Below, one piece after another: positions 47,217 through 56,076 of a stretch of DNA of 61,648 nt (positions within the stretch are counted from its first letter, which is position 1; the number at the start of each line of letters is the position of its first letter). The notes beneath the pieces were generated by a model. It had not been told where the DNA came from, did not search any database, and worked only from the letters and a program-made list of their open reading frames with translations. This DNA comes from Terasakiella brassicae (GTDB lineage: Bacteria; Pseudomonadota; Alphaproteobacteria; Rhodospirillales; Terasakiellaceae). Both the position numbers and the translations under genes were made by a program. The stretch lies in NCBI RefSeq assembly GCF_014641495.1, contig NZ_BMHV01000020.1:1-61648 (forward strand), written 5' to 3'.

Positions 47217-47705
47217 ATGAAAAAGAATAAATCCGTCAAAAGAAGTTCCGCACGACTGGCCGCCATTCAGGCCCTTTACGAAGTGGAACTGTCCGACAGT
47301 AATGTCGATGATGTCCTCATTGCGTTTCTGCGCACCCGATGGGATACACCGCAAGAAGACGGTGACGAAGATCGTGATTCCAGCCCCTTGGCAGAACCGG
47401 ACAAACAGTTATTCAGTGATCTTGTGCGCGGTGTCTCCAAACGTCATGATGAACTGGAAGAAATGCTTTCAGGCGCTTTGTCTCAGGAATGGACCATTGA
47501 CCGATTGGAAGCCATTGTTCGCATCATCCTGATGAGCGGCATTTACGAGCTTTATATTCGTCTTGATGTCCCGCCGCGCGTTGTCATTACACAATATGTC
47601 GATGTCGCCCATGCCTTCTTTGAAGGACCGGAACCGGGCTTTGTAAATGGCGTGTTGGACCGTCTGGCAAAAACATTGCGCCCGGACGACTTCAAGAAAG
47701 CCTAA
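47217..47705 (+). CDS. nusB: Transcription antitermination factor NusB
   Basis: A 162-residue all-helical protein that binds boxA RNA with NusE/S10 in rRNA antitermination. Features: SSARLAAIQALYEVELS at the start, DRLEAIVRIILMSGIYEL and VVITQYVDVAHAFFEGPEPGFVNGVLDRLAK at the end. The last segment is the NusB hallmark. Position between ribH and thiL is conserved in the class. A short acidic insert (about 45-60) is a local peculiarity. Confidence 0.95.
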   Translation: MKKNKSVKRSSARLAAIQALYEVELSDSNVDDVLIAFLRTRWDTPQEDGDEDRDSSPLAEPDKQLFSDLVRGVSKRHDELEEMLSGALSQEWTIDRLEAIVRIILMSGIYELYIRLDVPPRVVITQYVDVAHAFFEGPEPGFVNGVLDRLAKTLRPDDFKKA

Positions 47706-47708
47706 AGA

Positions 47709-48659
47709 GTGCTGGGTGAATTCGAACAGATTGCGCAAATTATGGCTCCTTTGGCTGAAAAGGTCGAAGGAGCTTTTGCGTTAAAAAATGACGCAGCCGT
47801 ATTCTCCCATCAGGCAGGTTATGAAAATGTCATTACAACGGACACGTTGATTGCCGGTGTTCATTTCTTTGCCAATGACAATCCGCGCGATATTGCCCAT
47901 AAACTGCTCGCCGTGAATTTATCCGACCTTGCCGCAATGGGGGCAACGCCGCGTTATTATACGCTCAATGCCTCTTATCCCGACACGATAGAAACCGATT
48001 GGATCCGCGCCTTTGCAGGCGGCCTTGGCGATATGCAAGACCGTTATGGTATTCACCTGCTGGGCGGGGACACAACACGGACAACAGGCCCTTTAACCCT
48101 TAGCCTCAGCGCAATTGGCGAGATAGAGCAGGGTAAATCCCTGTCCAGACAAGGCGCAGGCATCGGTGATTTGTTGTGTGTCAGCGGAACCATTGGCGAT
48201 GGCGCCCTCGGTCTTTTGGTTGCCCAAGGTAAGCTGGAGGATCCGACAGGCATACTCCATAAACGATATCTATGCCCAACGCCGCGTGTAGAACTCGGGC
48301 AACAGCTTGTCGGAGTCGCCCACACCTGTCTGGATATATCGGATGGCCTGATGACAGACTTCGAACATATGAACGTCACAGCCGATATTCATATCAACGA
48401 TATCCCGCTGAGCACGGCAGCACAAAGCGCCTTGCAAAAGGATTCTACTTTACTTTCATTCATATTGAATGGCGGGGATGATTATGAACTCCTTTTTTCC
48501 ATCGCGCAAAACAGGCAGAACGAGTTGGTCGAAATTGCACAAAATAGTGCCACAAAAATCAGTGTGATCGGCAGAATAACAGATAAAAAACAGACCTGTC
48601 TTATCAAAGAAGACGGCACGCAACTTACTGATTTGAAAAAAGGATATCGTCATTTCTAA
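47709..48659 (+). CDS. thiL: Thiamine-monophosphate kinase, GTG start
   Basis: A 316-residue ATP-dependent kinase that makes thiamine diphosphate from thiamine monophosphate. It shows KNDAAVFSHQAGYENVITTDTLIAGVHF, AVNLSDLAAMGATPRYYTL, the metal-binding LGGDTTRTTGPLTLS, and CLDISDGLMTDFEHM. Residues AGYEN and DTL match the family. The start is GTG 47709, 3 bases after nusB; no ATG exists before conserved residues. Length is normal. Confidence 0.94.
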   Translation: MLGEFEQIAQIMAPLAEKVEGAFALKNDAAVFSHQAGYENVITTDTLIAGVHFFANDNPRDIAHKLLAVNLSDLAAMGATPRYYTLNASYPDTIETDWIRAFAGGLGDMQDRYGIHLLGGDTTRTTGPLTLSLSAIGEIEQGKSLSRQGAGIGDLLCVSGTIGDGALGLLVAQGKLEDPTGILHKRYLCPTPRVELGQQLVGVAHTCLDISDGLMTDFEHMNVTADIHINDIPLSTAAQSALQKDSTLLSFILNGGDDYELLFSIAQNRQNELVEIAQNSATKISVIGRITDKKQTCLIKEDGTQLTDLKKGYRHF

Positions 48660-48732
48660 GCGCCGACCTTGCAATCTGCATATCGGACGACGATAATAAC
48701 AATCTGTTAATCGGGTATTTTGGGCAAAATGA

Positions 48733-49203
48733 ATGAAAAAAGCTATTCTCTTCTTGGTCTTGTTAGTTGTTGTGGCCGGGGGCACCGTTGGGGCGCTCTA
48801 TTTCCTCAAACTTGGGCCGTTTGAACCAAAGGACGCGCCACAAAAAACGCAAGAACAGATCGAGCTGGAAAAAAAGACGACAACAACCACAGTCGCCATT
48901 AAACCGTTTACCATCCCCATGTTCCAAGGGGAGCGCGTTGCCGGCAGCATTCAAGTGCAATTCGCCCTTGAAGTCTCCCTGGGGCAAGAAGAAGTTGTCA
49001 AAGCGAAGATGGTCCGTCTGGAAGATGCTTATCTGCGTGACCTTTATGTCTTCATGCCCCGTCTATTACGTAACAAAGATAAATTGGATATCGCGGCCCT
49101 GAAAAGACGTCTTAAACGCATCACATATAAAGTTTTGGGGGAAGAGGACAGCAAAGTTGTCTCCGACGTCCTGATCCAGTCCGTTGCAGATAACCCCGGC
49201 TGA
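48733..49203 (+). CDS. Membrane-anchored protein, FliL-like
   Basis: A 156-residue protein with one N-terminal membrane helix (4-25, AILFLVLLVVVAGGTVGALYFL) and a periplasmic domain. The domain runs FTIPMFQGERVAGSIQVQFALEVSLGQEEVVKAK, then VRLEDAYLRDLYVFMPRLL and a helix. The layout (short linker, a beta-strand core, MxRLRDA-type helix) resembles FliL, which acts at the flagellar stator. Identity is not certain and no flagellar gene is near. ATG 48733 is preceded by a possible earlier ATG in another frame. Confidence 0.55.
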   Translation: MKKAILFLVLLVVVAGGTVGALYFLKLGPFEPKDAPQKTQEQIELEKKTTTTTVAIKPFTIPMFQGERVAGSIQVQFALEVSLGQEEVVKAKMVRLEDAYLRDLYVFMPRLLRNKDKLDIAALKRRLKRITYKVLGEEDSKVVSDVLIQSVADNPG

Positions 49204-49211
49204 TACCATTT

Positions 49212-49667
49212 TTATTCACCTTTATTGAAGCGACCCAAGTTGCCGAAAATCTGTTCAAAGAAGGACAGTTCATTGCCCGCTGTCGGGGTGGTACGTTCGA
49301 CAAACTGAATGTCGCGCGTGTGCTGATTGTCACGTTCATCAACTTTTTCAACAGTCCCATCTTTACTGAACTGGACGCGAATCACTTTCCGGTCGAGAAT
49401 TTTTGGTTCTAAAAAGGCGAAATATTCGACACGTTCGCTGATATAATACCAGGATTCACCCCCAAATGTAGAAAAGGTAGAAGGCGTGCCAAGAATTTCA
49501 GCAACATCACGCGCATGCACTTCACCGGGGATCACTTCAGACAGGCGTTGTTCTGTCGGAAGGTTGCCCCGCGTTGCATATTGCGCCCCACAGGCATTAA
49601 GCATAAGCGCTGCCCCCAGCAAGGCACCTAGACCAAAAACAGTATTTGAGCGAACCTTTTTCAACAT
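49212..49667 (-). CDS. bamE: Outer membrane assembly lipoprotein BamE (SmpA/OmlA family)
   Basis: A 151-residue lipoprotein of the SmpA/OmlA (BamE) family, part of the BAM complex. The signal peptide ends in a lipobox, LNAC, near residues 23-26. The family core is RLSEVIPGEVHARDVAEILGTPST, GGESWYYISERVEYFAF and KVIRVQFSKDGTVEKVDE. It is divergent from the cytochrome bc1 chaperone gene, as in related genomes. Its gene stands alone on the minus strand. Confidence 0.9.
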   Translation of the reverse strand: MLKKVRSNTVFGLGALLGAALMLNACGAQYATRGNLPTEQRLSEVIPGEVHARDVAEILGTPSTFSTFGGESWYYISERVEYFAFLEPKILDRKVIRVQFSKDGTVEKVDERDNQHTRDIQFVERTTPTAGNELSFFEQIFGNLGRFNKGE

Positions 49668-49760
49668 CGCAACTCACAAACCTTGATTTTCACTTTGATA
49701 AGAGCCCCTACAATATCTTATAAAACCCGATGATCAAGTTTTATTGGAGCCCGGCGCATC

Positions 49761-50318
49761 GTGATCTTTTCCAAACTGTTTAAAACCAAGCCCGCTTTTG
49801 CCGAAGAAGTACAAAAGCTTTATGTCTCGATTATCAATCAATCGCGCAATCCCGACTTTTATCTGCATCTCGAAGTCGCCGATACCGTGGAAGGGCGCTA
49901 CGATATGATCGTCCTGCATACGTTCGTTGTCATGCGGCGATTAAAAACCGAACAGGAACGCACCGAAAAGTTCCTGCAATCCCTATATGATCTCATGTTT
50001 GCCGATATGGACCAGAACCTGCGTGAATTAGGCGTGGGCGACATGGGACTGGCCAGACGCGTCCCCAAGATGGCGGAGGCTTTCTATGGTCGCATTACGG
50101 TATATGAAGAGGGATTGGCTGAAAACGATAACGCCATGTTGAAAGCCGCCTTGGATCGCAACCTTTATCGCAAAACGCCGGTAAGTGACGAATCGCTTGA
50201 AAAAATGGCGCAATACCTGCGTTGTGAAGCAAAAAACCTTGAAAATACCTCCATTGACGAGCTTTTAAAAGGCAATGTATCCTTCGGCCCCGCGCCTGTC
50301 GGAGATAAAAACGCATGA
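49761..50318 (+). CDS. Ubiquinol-cytochrome c chaperone (CBP3/UQCC-like)
   Basis: A 185-residue assembly factor with the Ubiq_cyt_C_chap fold, needed for cytochrome b or bc1 complex assembly. Visible features: KLYVSIINQSRNPDFYLHLEVADTVEGRYDMIVLHTFVVMRRL, then FADMDQNLRELGVGDMGLARRVPKMAEAFYGR. The start is GTG 49761 with GGAG upstream. It overlaps the YceD gene by 4 bases (ATGA). Pairing with YceD and rpmF is conserved in alphaproteobacteria. Confidence 0.88.
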   Translation: MIFSKLFKTKPAFAEEVQKLYVSIINQSRNPDFYLHLEVADTVEGRYDMIVLHTFVVMRRLKTEQERTEKFLQSLYDLMFADMDQNLRELGVGDMGLARRVPKMAEAFYGRITVYEEGLAENDNAMLKAALDRNLYRKTPVSDESLEKMAQYLRCEAKNLENTSIDELLKGNVSFGPAPVGDKNA

Positions 50319-50860
50319 ATACGCAAGATTTCACCTATATCTTTCAAGCTGATAAGCTTGGACCCAATCCCAAGAAAATTCACATTGAAGCCAATGCGGA
50401 TGAATTGTCAGGTCTTAAAGAACGTTTCGATTTAAAAAATATTGCGTTTTTCAAAGGAACCGCCACCTTAAAACGCTTGAGCGGAAAAAAAATTGCCTGC
50501 GATTTTCAGGCACAGGCAAAAATCACGCAGGAATGTGTTGCAACCTTTGCACCGATTGAAACCGTTATTAACCTTGACTTTCAGCGTATCTACGACAGCT
50601 CGATTACGCCGCCGGATAAAGAAAAAGAGGTGGAAATTGAAATTGATGCCACAGAGGAGCTTGATCCCATCATCGATGGTGTGATAGACCTCGGCGCGGC
50701 GATGGCAGAGGAACTGGGTTTGGAAATCGATCCCTTTCCCCGTGCAGATGGCACGGCCTATACCGAATTTGGTGTCGGGCCTGAAATCACGGAAGAAGAG
50801 ATTGAATCGAACAATCCTTTTGCCGTTTTAGCCGAATTGAAAAATAAAAGTGACAAATAG
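50315..50860 (+). CDS. YceD/DUF177 family protein
   Basis: A 181-residue protein of the YceD family, thought to act in 23S rRNA maturation by analogy to plants and E. coli. The family segments are ITQECVATFAPIETVINLDFQRIY, a CVxTxxP-type motif, and the acidic DLGAAMAEELGLEIDPFPRADG. It overlaps the chaperone gene by 4 bases and is followed by rpmF after 84 bases, the usual order. A bound metal or RNA is not evident. Confidence 0.88.
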   Translation: MNTQDFTYIFQADKLGPNPKKIHIEANADELSGLKERFDLKNIAFFKGTATLKRLSGKKIACDFQAQAKITQECVATFAPIETVINLDFQRIYDSSITPPDKEKEVEIEIDATEELDPIIDGVIDLGAAMAEELGLEIDPFPRADGTAYTEFGVGPEITEEEIESNNPFAVLAELKNKSDK

Positions 50861-50944
50861 CGCCATTTAGGCTTGCTCTATATGACACTTTCGTTTAAAT
50901 AACCGCTCCCTCGTTGTCGAGCTTATATTAAAGAGTACAGAATA

Positions 50945-51127
50945 ATGGCTGTTCCTAAGAAGAAAGTTTCCACATCCCGTCGCAACATGCGTCGTTCACA
51001 TGATTCTCTCAAAGCATCTGTGTACAACGAATGCCCGAACTGCGGTGAATTGAAACGCCCACACCACGTTTGTTCTGAATGCGGCCACTACGATGGTCGT
51101 GAGGTTACTGACGTCGAAGCCGTATAA
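50945..51127 (+). CDS. rpmF: 50S ribosomal protein L32
   Basis: A 60-residue ribosomal protein. It begins [22 protein letters not shown] and carries a zinc-ribbon [18 protein letters not shown], so this is the zinc-binding (C+) form. Length and location between YceD and plsX match other alphaproteobacteria. Confidence 0.97.
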   Translation: MAVPKKKVSTSRRNMRRSHDSLKASVYNECPNCGELKRPHHVCSECGHYDGREVTDVEAV

Positions 51128-51153
51128 TACGCTTCGAAGGAAGGATTACCCTC

Positions 51154-52191
51154 TTGTCAAACGTAATGACGCTAGCCATTGACGCCATGGGCGGCGATGA
51201 TGCACCCGATATGGTCGTCAAAGGCTTAAGCATCTGCAAGACAAAGCTCCCTGGTGTTCGTTTTCTCCTCGTGGGTGATGAACGTCAGTTGGAGCCTTTG
51301 TTGAATCAATACCCTGACGTCAAAGCAATTTCGACAGTGATCCATACTGACGAAGTCGTGACGAATGATGATAAACCGGCCGTTGCCCTTCGTAACCGCC
51401 GCAATTCATCCATGCGTCTGGCAATTAATGCCGTCAAAAAGGGGGAAGCTGCCGGAATTGTTTCTGCTGGCAACACCGGTGCGCTTATGGCAATGGCAAA
51501 ATTTGTTCTGCGCACACTTCCCGGTATTGATCGCCCTGCAATTGCAACGTACTTGCCACATCGCACCGGCGGGTCGGTTATGCTTGACTTGGGCGCAAAC
51601 GTTGAATGCGATGCAGACAACCTGACTCAATTTGCCGTAATGGGCGAAGTCTATGCACGTAACGTGCTGGGATTAGCCAAACCGAAAGTCGGTATCCTCA
51701 ACATTGGGGAAGAAGACCTCAAAGGCAATGATTCGGTCAAGCAAGCCCACGCCATTTTGCGAAACACCAAATTAAACATCGATTTTTACGGTTTCGTCGA
51801 AGGTGACGACATTGGTCTGGGGACGGTTGACGTGATCGTGACAGACGGTTTTACGGGAAACGTTGCCTTAAAAACCATTGAAGGCACGGCCCAACTTCTC
51901 GGTTTTTTCCTGAAGGATGCACTTACCGGTAGTTTCCTTGGAAAATTAGGGGCAACCATCGCAAAACCTGCGCTTATGAACTTCAAGAAAAAGATGGACC
52001 CGCGCCGCTATAATGGTGCAATGTTCCTCGGCTTGAATGGAATTTGCGTGAAAAGTCATGGCGGTACAGACGCTTTAGGGTTTGCAAATGCCGTCCAAGT
52101 CGCACATGATCTGGTGCATCACGGCTTCAACGACCTGATAAAGGAAGATCTGGAGCGTCTCATGGATGCCCACAGCGGCAACGATTCATAA
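51154..52191 (+). CDS. plsX: Phosphate acyltransferase PlsX, TTG start
   Basis: A 345-residue enzyme that makes acyl-phosphate from acyl-ACP in phospholipid synthesis. Signatures: [72 protein letters not shown] and [14 protein letters not shown]. The start is TTG 51154, with GAAGGAAGGA at proper spacing; the nearest ATG (51166) has a poor spacing. It lies between rpmF and fabH. Confidence 0.95.
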   Translation: MSNVMTLAIDAMGGDDAPDMVVKGLSICKTKLPGVRFLLVGDERQLEPLLNQYPDVKAISTVIHTDEVVTNDDKPAVALRNRRNSSMRLAINAVKKGEAAGIVSAGNTGALMAMAKFVLRTLPGIDRPAIATYLPHRTGGSVMLDLGANVECDADNLTQFAVMGEVYARNVLGLAKPKVGILNIGEEDLKGNDSVKQAHAILRNTKLNIDFYGFVEGDDIGLGTVDVIVTDGFTGNVALKTIEGTAQLLGFFLKDALTGSFLGKLGATIAKPALMNFKKKMDPRRYNGAMFLGLNGICVKSHGGTDALGFANAVQVAHDLVHHGFNDLIKEDLERLMDAHSGNDS

Positions 52192-52211
52192 CATTTGGTG
52201 GCGACTTTCAC

Positions 52212-53180
52212 ATGGCTTTACGTTCTAGAATCCTCGGATGCGGCTCTTACCTTCCGGAAAAAATCGTAACAAACGACGATCTTGCAAAATTTGTCGACAC
52301 AAGTGACGACTGGATTACCGCACGTACAGGCATCAAACAGCGTCACATGGTTACCGATGGTGAACTAACATCCGATCTCGCCCGTAAAGCTGCCCTGAAC
52401 GCTATTGAACATGCCGGGATTGATGTTCAAGATATCGACCTGATCGTTCTGGGCACGACCACACCGGATAATACCTTTCCTTCAACCGCGACCAAAGTAC
52501 AGGCCCAGCTTGGCCTGACCCACGGATTTGCAATGGATGTACAGGCGGTTTGTTCCGGCTTTATGTATGCTCTGGCAACTGCTGACAGCTTCCTGAAAAC
52601 CAAACAGGCCAAAACGGCACTGGTGATTGGGGCTGAAAGTTTTACACGTCTGCTGGATTGGGAAGACCGCACCACCTGCGTTTTATTTGGCGATGGGGCA
52701 GGGGCTGTTATCCTGCGCGCCGAAGAAGAAACAGCCGAATCTTCCGGTATTTTGTCTACGCACCTGCATTCCGATGGGCGTTATCAGGATATTTTGATGG
52801 TCGATGGCGGACCGTCCAGCACCCAGACCACGGGGTATGTTCGCATGGCAGGCAAAGAAGTCTTTCGTCATGCCGTTGTCAATTTGGCCGAAGTCGTCAA
52901 GGAAGCACTGGCCGCTAATGACCTGACGGCGGATGATATTGACTGGATTGTTCCCCATCAGGCCAACAAGCGTATTTTGGACGGCACGGCGAAAAAGCTG
53001 AAAGTGGACCCGAACAAGGTGGTTGTCACGGTTGATAAGCACGCCAATACCTCCGCCGCATCCATCCCGCTTGCACTGGACGAAGCCGTCCGTGATGGCC
53101 GCATAAAGCGCGGAGATCTGCTGATTATCGAAGCAATGGGCGGTGGTTTGACCTGGGGTTCCGCCCTCATTCGCTGGTAG
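52212..53180 (+). CDS. fabH: Beta-ketoacyl-ACP synthase III
   Basis: A 322-residue condensing enzyme that starts fatty-acid elongation. The catalytic triad is Cys in [13 protein letters not shown], His in [12 protein letters not shown] and Asn in KHANTSAAS. The GDGAGAVIL segment is also present. Length is normal. It follows plsX after 20 bases, forming the plsX-fabH pair, and is followed by ihfA. Confidence 0.97.
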   Translation: MALRSRILGCGSYLPEKIVTNDDLAKFVDTSDDWITARTGIKQRHMVTDGELTSDLARKAALNAIEHAGIDVQDIDLIVLGTTTPDNTFPSTATKVQAQLGLTHGFAMDVQAVCSGFMYALATADSFLKTKQAKTALVIGAESFTRLLDWEDRTTCVLFGDGAGAVILRAEEETAESSGILSTHLHSDGRYQDILMVDGGPSSTQTTGYVRMAGKEVFRHAVVNLAEVVKEALAANDLTADDIDWIVPHQANKRILDGTAKKLKVDPNKVVVTVDKHANTSAASIPLALDEAVRDGRIKRGDLLIIEAMGGGLTWGSALIRW

Positions 53181-53283
53181 GCGGCATAAATTAAAATCAA
53201 CTACGCAAACCTTTGATATTGACGGATTAATCGTCCTAAGGTACCGTTTAAGTCTGTCTATTCCAACTTTGCGAGGACCCCCA

Positions 53284-53580
53284 ATGAGTGAAAAGACCAT
53301 TACCCGCGCCCAATTGACCGAGGCTGTTTATCAAGAAGTTGGTTTGTCTCGTAATGAATCTGCGGACCTGCTTGAATCTGTTCTGGATATGATCGCAGAT
53401 ACATTGGCGAACGATGAAACGGTAAAAATCTCCTCCTTCGGCAGCTTTTCCGTCCGTTCCAAAGGTGAACGTATCGGGCGCAACCCGAAAACAGGTGAAG
53501 AAGTTCCGATCCTGCCACGCAAAGTACTCGTCTTCCGCCCCTCTCAGGTGCTCAAGGCCCGTATTAACGAAAACCAATAA
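53284..53580 (+). CDS. ihfA: Integration host factor subunit alpha
   Basis: A 98-residue DNA-bending protein of the HU/IHF family. It shows [70 protein letters not shown] and the [17 protein letters not shown] tail. The start ATG 53284 matches the family N-terminus; the TTG at 53269 adds five residues. It stands in the plsX-fabH-ihfA-merR order typical of the class. Confidence 0.95.
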   Translation: MSEKTITRAQLTEAVYQEVGLSRNESADLLESVLDMIADTLANDETVKISSFGSFSVRSKGERIGRNPKTGEEVPILPRKVLVFRPSQVLKARINENQ

Positions 53581-53606
53581 TGCCGCCGAAAGCGCATAGT
53601 TGAGAG

Positions 53607-54314
53607 ATGACCAAATCGAACGATGCGTTCCGCACGATTAGCGAAGTCGCCAAGGAACTCGGATTGGCAACCCATGTGTTGCGTTTTTGGGAAAGCAAGT
53701 TTCCACAAATCAAACCGCTGAAACGCGCGGGCGGTCGACGTTATTACCGCCCCGACGATGTCGCATTGCTGCGCCGTTTACAGACATTGTTGCATGATGA
53801 AGGCTACACCATTAAAGGTGTCCAAAAACTCATGCGCGAAGAAGGTGCTCGCAGCTTTATCAACGAAGGCAGCGTGACGACATCTGAGGACGCCTCAGAA
53901 ACGCCGGAACCACAAACTCCGGCATCTGCTGAAGGGGAAAGGACATCCGTCTCCGTACAGTTGCGCGCACAAGTCGCCCCCGTCAGCCAACAAGCCAGTC
54001 TGTTTGATAGTCCGGCGGAAAATATGGGGCAAATACCAGACGAACAGGAAGCAGAACAAAGCCTTGAAGCTATTTCTGAGGATGAGATTGAGATTGAGGA
54101 AAGCACAGGCGGGGCTTCCTACTTTCAACCGCTTGCGACACATGATTACGAAGAACTGAACGACCTGCCCGAACCGGAACCCATTCTCGCCCCGGATGCC
54201 CCGGAACCTCAGATCATTGTCAAACGCGCCCTCAGCTCCACACAGCGCAACAAACTTGAAGATGTCTTAAACGAGCTGAAAGCCTTGAAAGACAAAATTG
54301 AGAGCGCGGCATAA
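53607..54314 (+). CDS. MerR-type transcriptional regulator
   Basis: A 235-residue protein. The N-terminal MerR helix-turn-helix (about 8-80) reads [53 protein letters not shown]. Residues 90-205 are acidic and low in complexity, rich in Glu, Pro and Ala, followed by a C-terminal helix with [16 protein letters not shown] that may dimerise. The ihfA-merR-tRNA-Pro order recurs in this group. The target genes are unknown. No metal-binding cysteines are seen, so it is not a metal sensor. Confidence 0.88.
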   Translation: MTKSNDAFRTISEVAKELGLATHVLRFWESKFPQIKPLKRAGGRRYYRPDDVALLRRLQTLLHDEGYTIKGVQKLMREEGARSFINEGSVTTSEDASETPEPQTPASAEGERTSVSVQLRAQVAPVSQQASLFDSPAENMGQIPDEQEAEQSLEAISEDEIEIEESTGGASYFQPLATHDYEELNDLPEPEPILAPDAPEPQIIVKRALSSTQRNKLEDVLNELKALKDKIESAA

Positions 54315-54387
54315 AAAGTGAAAACTTTTGCAAACTAACCATTGCATCGCCGGAAAGCCCTCTATATATTGCCGCCACAAACATCGT

Positions 54388-54464
54388 CGGGACATAGCGC
54401 AGTCTGGTAGCGCACTACACTGGGGGTGTAGGGGTCGTGGGTTCGAATCCCGCTGTCCCGACCA
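54388..54464 (+). tRNA. tRNA-Pro (anticodon GGG)
   Basis: A 77-nt cloverleaf. The acceptor stem CGGGACA pairs with TGTCCCG and ends in encoded ACCA. The anticodon stem CTACA/TGTAG holds the 7-base loop CTGGGGG, giving anticodon GGG (Pro). The T arm is GTGGG TTCGAAT CCCGC. It is followed by a hairpin with a T run. Its 3' end marks the border of the acquired region. Confidence 0.95.
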
Positions 54465-54473
54465 TATAGATCA

Positions 54474-54506
54474 AGGACTTAGCTGATTTTCAGTTAAGTC
54501 CTTTTT
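54474..54506 (+). terminator. Intrinsic terminator after tRNA-Pro
   Basis: GGACTTA pairs with TAAGTCC, with an inner CTGA/TCAG, followed by T5. Confidence 0.75.
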
Positions 54507-54511
54507 CTTTT

Positions 54512-54532
54512 TAGGTAGCAAATAGGTAGCAA
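54512..54532. repeat. Tandem direct repeat near tRNA-Pro
   Basis: TAGGTAGCAA occurs at 54512-54521 and again at 54523-54532, an 11-base period. Such repeats near a tRNA 3' end may be arm-type sites of an integrase. Confidence 0.5.
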
Positions 54533-54569
54533 TAGAAAAAACTGTTTAGACAGGGACCGTGGAGACGTT

Positions 54570-55091
54570 ATGGACTTTTTATCTGATGATATCTTGAAGA
54601 TTCTTGGAGGTGGTGTCGTCGCCAGCGTTATGACAAATCTCTTCATATCAAGACGAGAAACAAAGAAACATAATCGAATGCTGAAAGGCTTAGCAGCCTC
54701 ACTGCACGCTGAAATCAAAGCAAAACGAAACGAGGTTATTCACCATAAATACCGTGAAGCACTTCAAGAGTTTATTGATGCTCTAAAAGCTGGTCGCACT
54801 AACGAAGTCCCCAAATACAATACTCACAACGATCCCGCTAAAAGCGTCTATTATGCGAACATCACAACAATTGGACACTTACCCAAGCCAATTCCTGAAA
54901 AATTGACAGAACTATATTCAATGGCAGACTCCATCACTCTTGATTATCAAGCAATGGATGCTGGCAAATGGGATCACAGAGATAACAAAGACAAAGCTGA
55001 ATTTCTTGAAGTAGTCCTACGAAATTACGACTGGACCATTGAAAAAGCTGATGACGTTTTGTCAGAACTTGAAAGCTATCTTGGTAAGTAA
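54570..55091 (+). CDS. Hypothetical protein with N-terminal membrane segment
   Basis: A 173-residue protein that I do not recognise. Residues about 8-26 are weakly hydrophobic (ILKILGGGVVASVMTNLFI) and may be a membrane anchor; the next 40 residues are a basic amphipathic helix (RRETKKHNRMLKGLAASLHAEIKAKR). The C-terminal half is helical with several Trp and Tyr (YYANITTIGHLPKPIPEKL). It is the first gene after tRNA-Pro, and it ends 1 base before the convergent DUF2971 gene. Codon use is AT-rich compared with the core genome. Confidence 0.65.
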   Translation: MDFLSDDILKILGGGVVASVMTNLFISRRETKKHNRMLKGLAASLHAEIKAKRNEVIHHKYREALQEFIDALKAGRTNEVPKYNTHNDPAKSVYYANITTIGHLPKPIPEKLTELYSMADSITLDYQAMDAGKWDHRDNKDKAEFLEVVLRNYDWTIEKADDVLSELESYLGK

Positions 55092-55092
55092 C

Positions 55093-56073
55093 CTATGGAA
55101 TAAAAGGCGTATCTGAAAGAATCACGGGAGCCCTTTCTCCAACGATCTTTTTGACGCGCTCAAGGTTTCCTTTCGGGTCAGCACATGGGCCAACAATCAC
55201 CTTCTTTACCGGAAGCCTTTTTGTTCCAAAGACTGAAATGTATTTGATTTCTTTTCCAGCTCTATCACGAGTGAGTACTGGCTTCATTGAACCCGACGGG
55301 AAGTCTTCTTCAGTTTCACCTTCCAATTTCATAAAATCTTCCGTAACAGGTGAAAACATTAAGCGGACTTCTCGCTCTTCCTTAAAGGCCCGATGCTTAT
55401 AACGGGTAGCGTTGGCGACAAATTTTCCAAAATAATGACCCGTCTTTGGGTTTTCTCCTCTGAGGTAAGATTCAGTATGCCTTCCGATTATCTCAATAAA
55501 CGATCCAAATTCCTCGCATTCTTTCTCTTCTTCTCCTTGATACACAACGTCACCAAAGCCGTGTGCGGTGTAACCATGAGTTCTAATTTCAGCAAACATC
55601 AGTTCTGTTAGCTTTTTAGTATCAAAAACAATCGCTACACCACCGCCTTCAGCATATCCACGCCACTGGCTCAACAAACCATTTTGTTGTGTGTAATTGT
55701 CATCATTTTTGTGCGAACAAAATGAAACAATAAACGGGTCCACATATTTCCCCTTGTCGTCTATTCCCTCAAAGCTGACATTGTAAATTGCATTCACAAG
55801 AGCATTTGTTTCATGCTTTGCGATGGCAAAAATGCCTTTTCTTTTTAATAATTGTTGCTTGGAAAAGGTGAGGTCTTTCTTAATTTCTTTTATAGCTTTT
55901 AAAAATGGCTGCAGTAATTTTCGAGCCGCATAGTCTTTAAATAATTTGCATTCGGTATAGTCGTTTAGGTCTTTGTAATGTGTTGCCCAGAATGAGTTTG
56001 AGCTTAAAATCCCTTCAAGGCCTTCTATCGAGGTATAATGATAGACAAGCCTATGGGCTTCATAAATTTCCAT
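55093..56073 (-). CDS. DUF2971 family protein
   Basis: A 326-residue soluble protein. The DUF2971 pattern is clear: LVYHYTSIEGLEGILSSNSFWATH, LNDYTECKLF, then PFIVSFCSHKNDD, LLSQWRGYAEGGGVAIVFDT, HRAFKEEREVRL and VIVGPCADPKGN. DUF2971 proteins have no settled biochemistry and occur often on islands with mobile and defence genes. It lies between the small membrane protein and the metallopeptidase-like gene. G+C is low. Confidence 0.82.
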   Translation of the reverse strand: MEIYEAHRLVYHYTSIEGLEGILSSNSFWATHYKDLNDYTECKLFKDYAARKLLQPFLKAIKEIKKDLTFSKQQLLKRKGIFAIAKHETNALVNAIYNVSFEGIDDKGKYVDPFIVSFCSHKNDDNYTQQNGLLSQWRGYAEGGGVAIVFDTKKLTELMFAEIRTHGYTAHGFGDVVYQGEEEKECEEFGSFIEIIGRHTESYLRGENPKTGHYFGKFVANATRYKHRAFKEEREVRLMFSPVTEDFMKLEGETEEDFPSGSMKPVLTRDRAGKEIKYISVFGTKRLPVKKVIVGPCADPKGNLERVKKIVGERAPVILSDTPFIP

Positions 56074-56076
56074 TAA

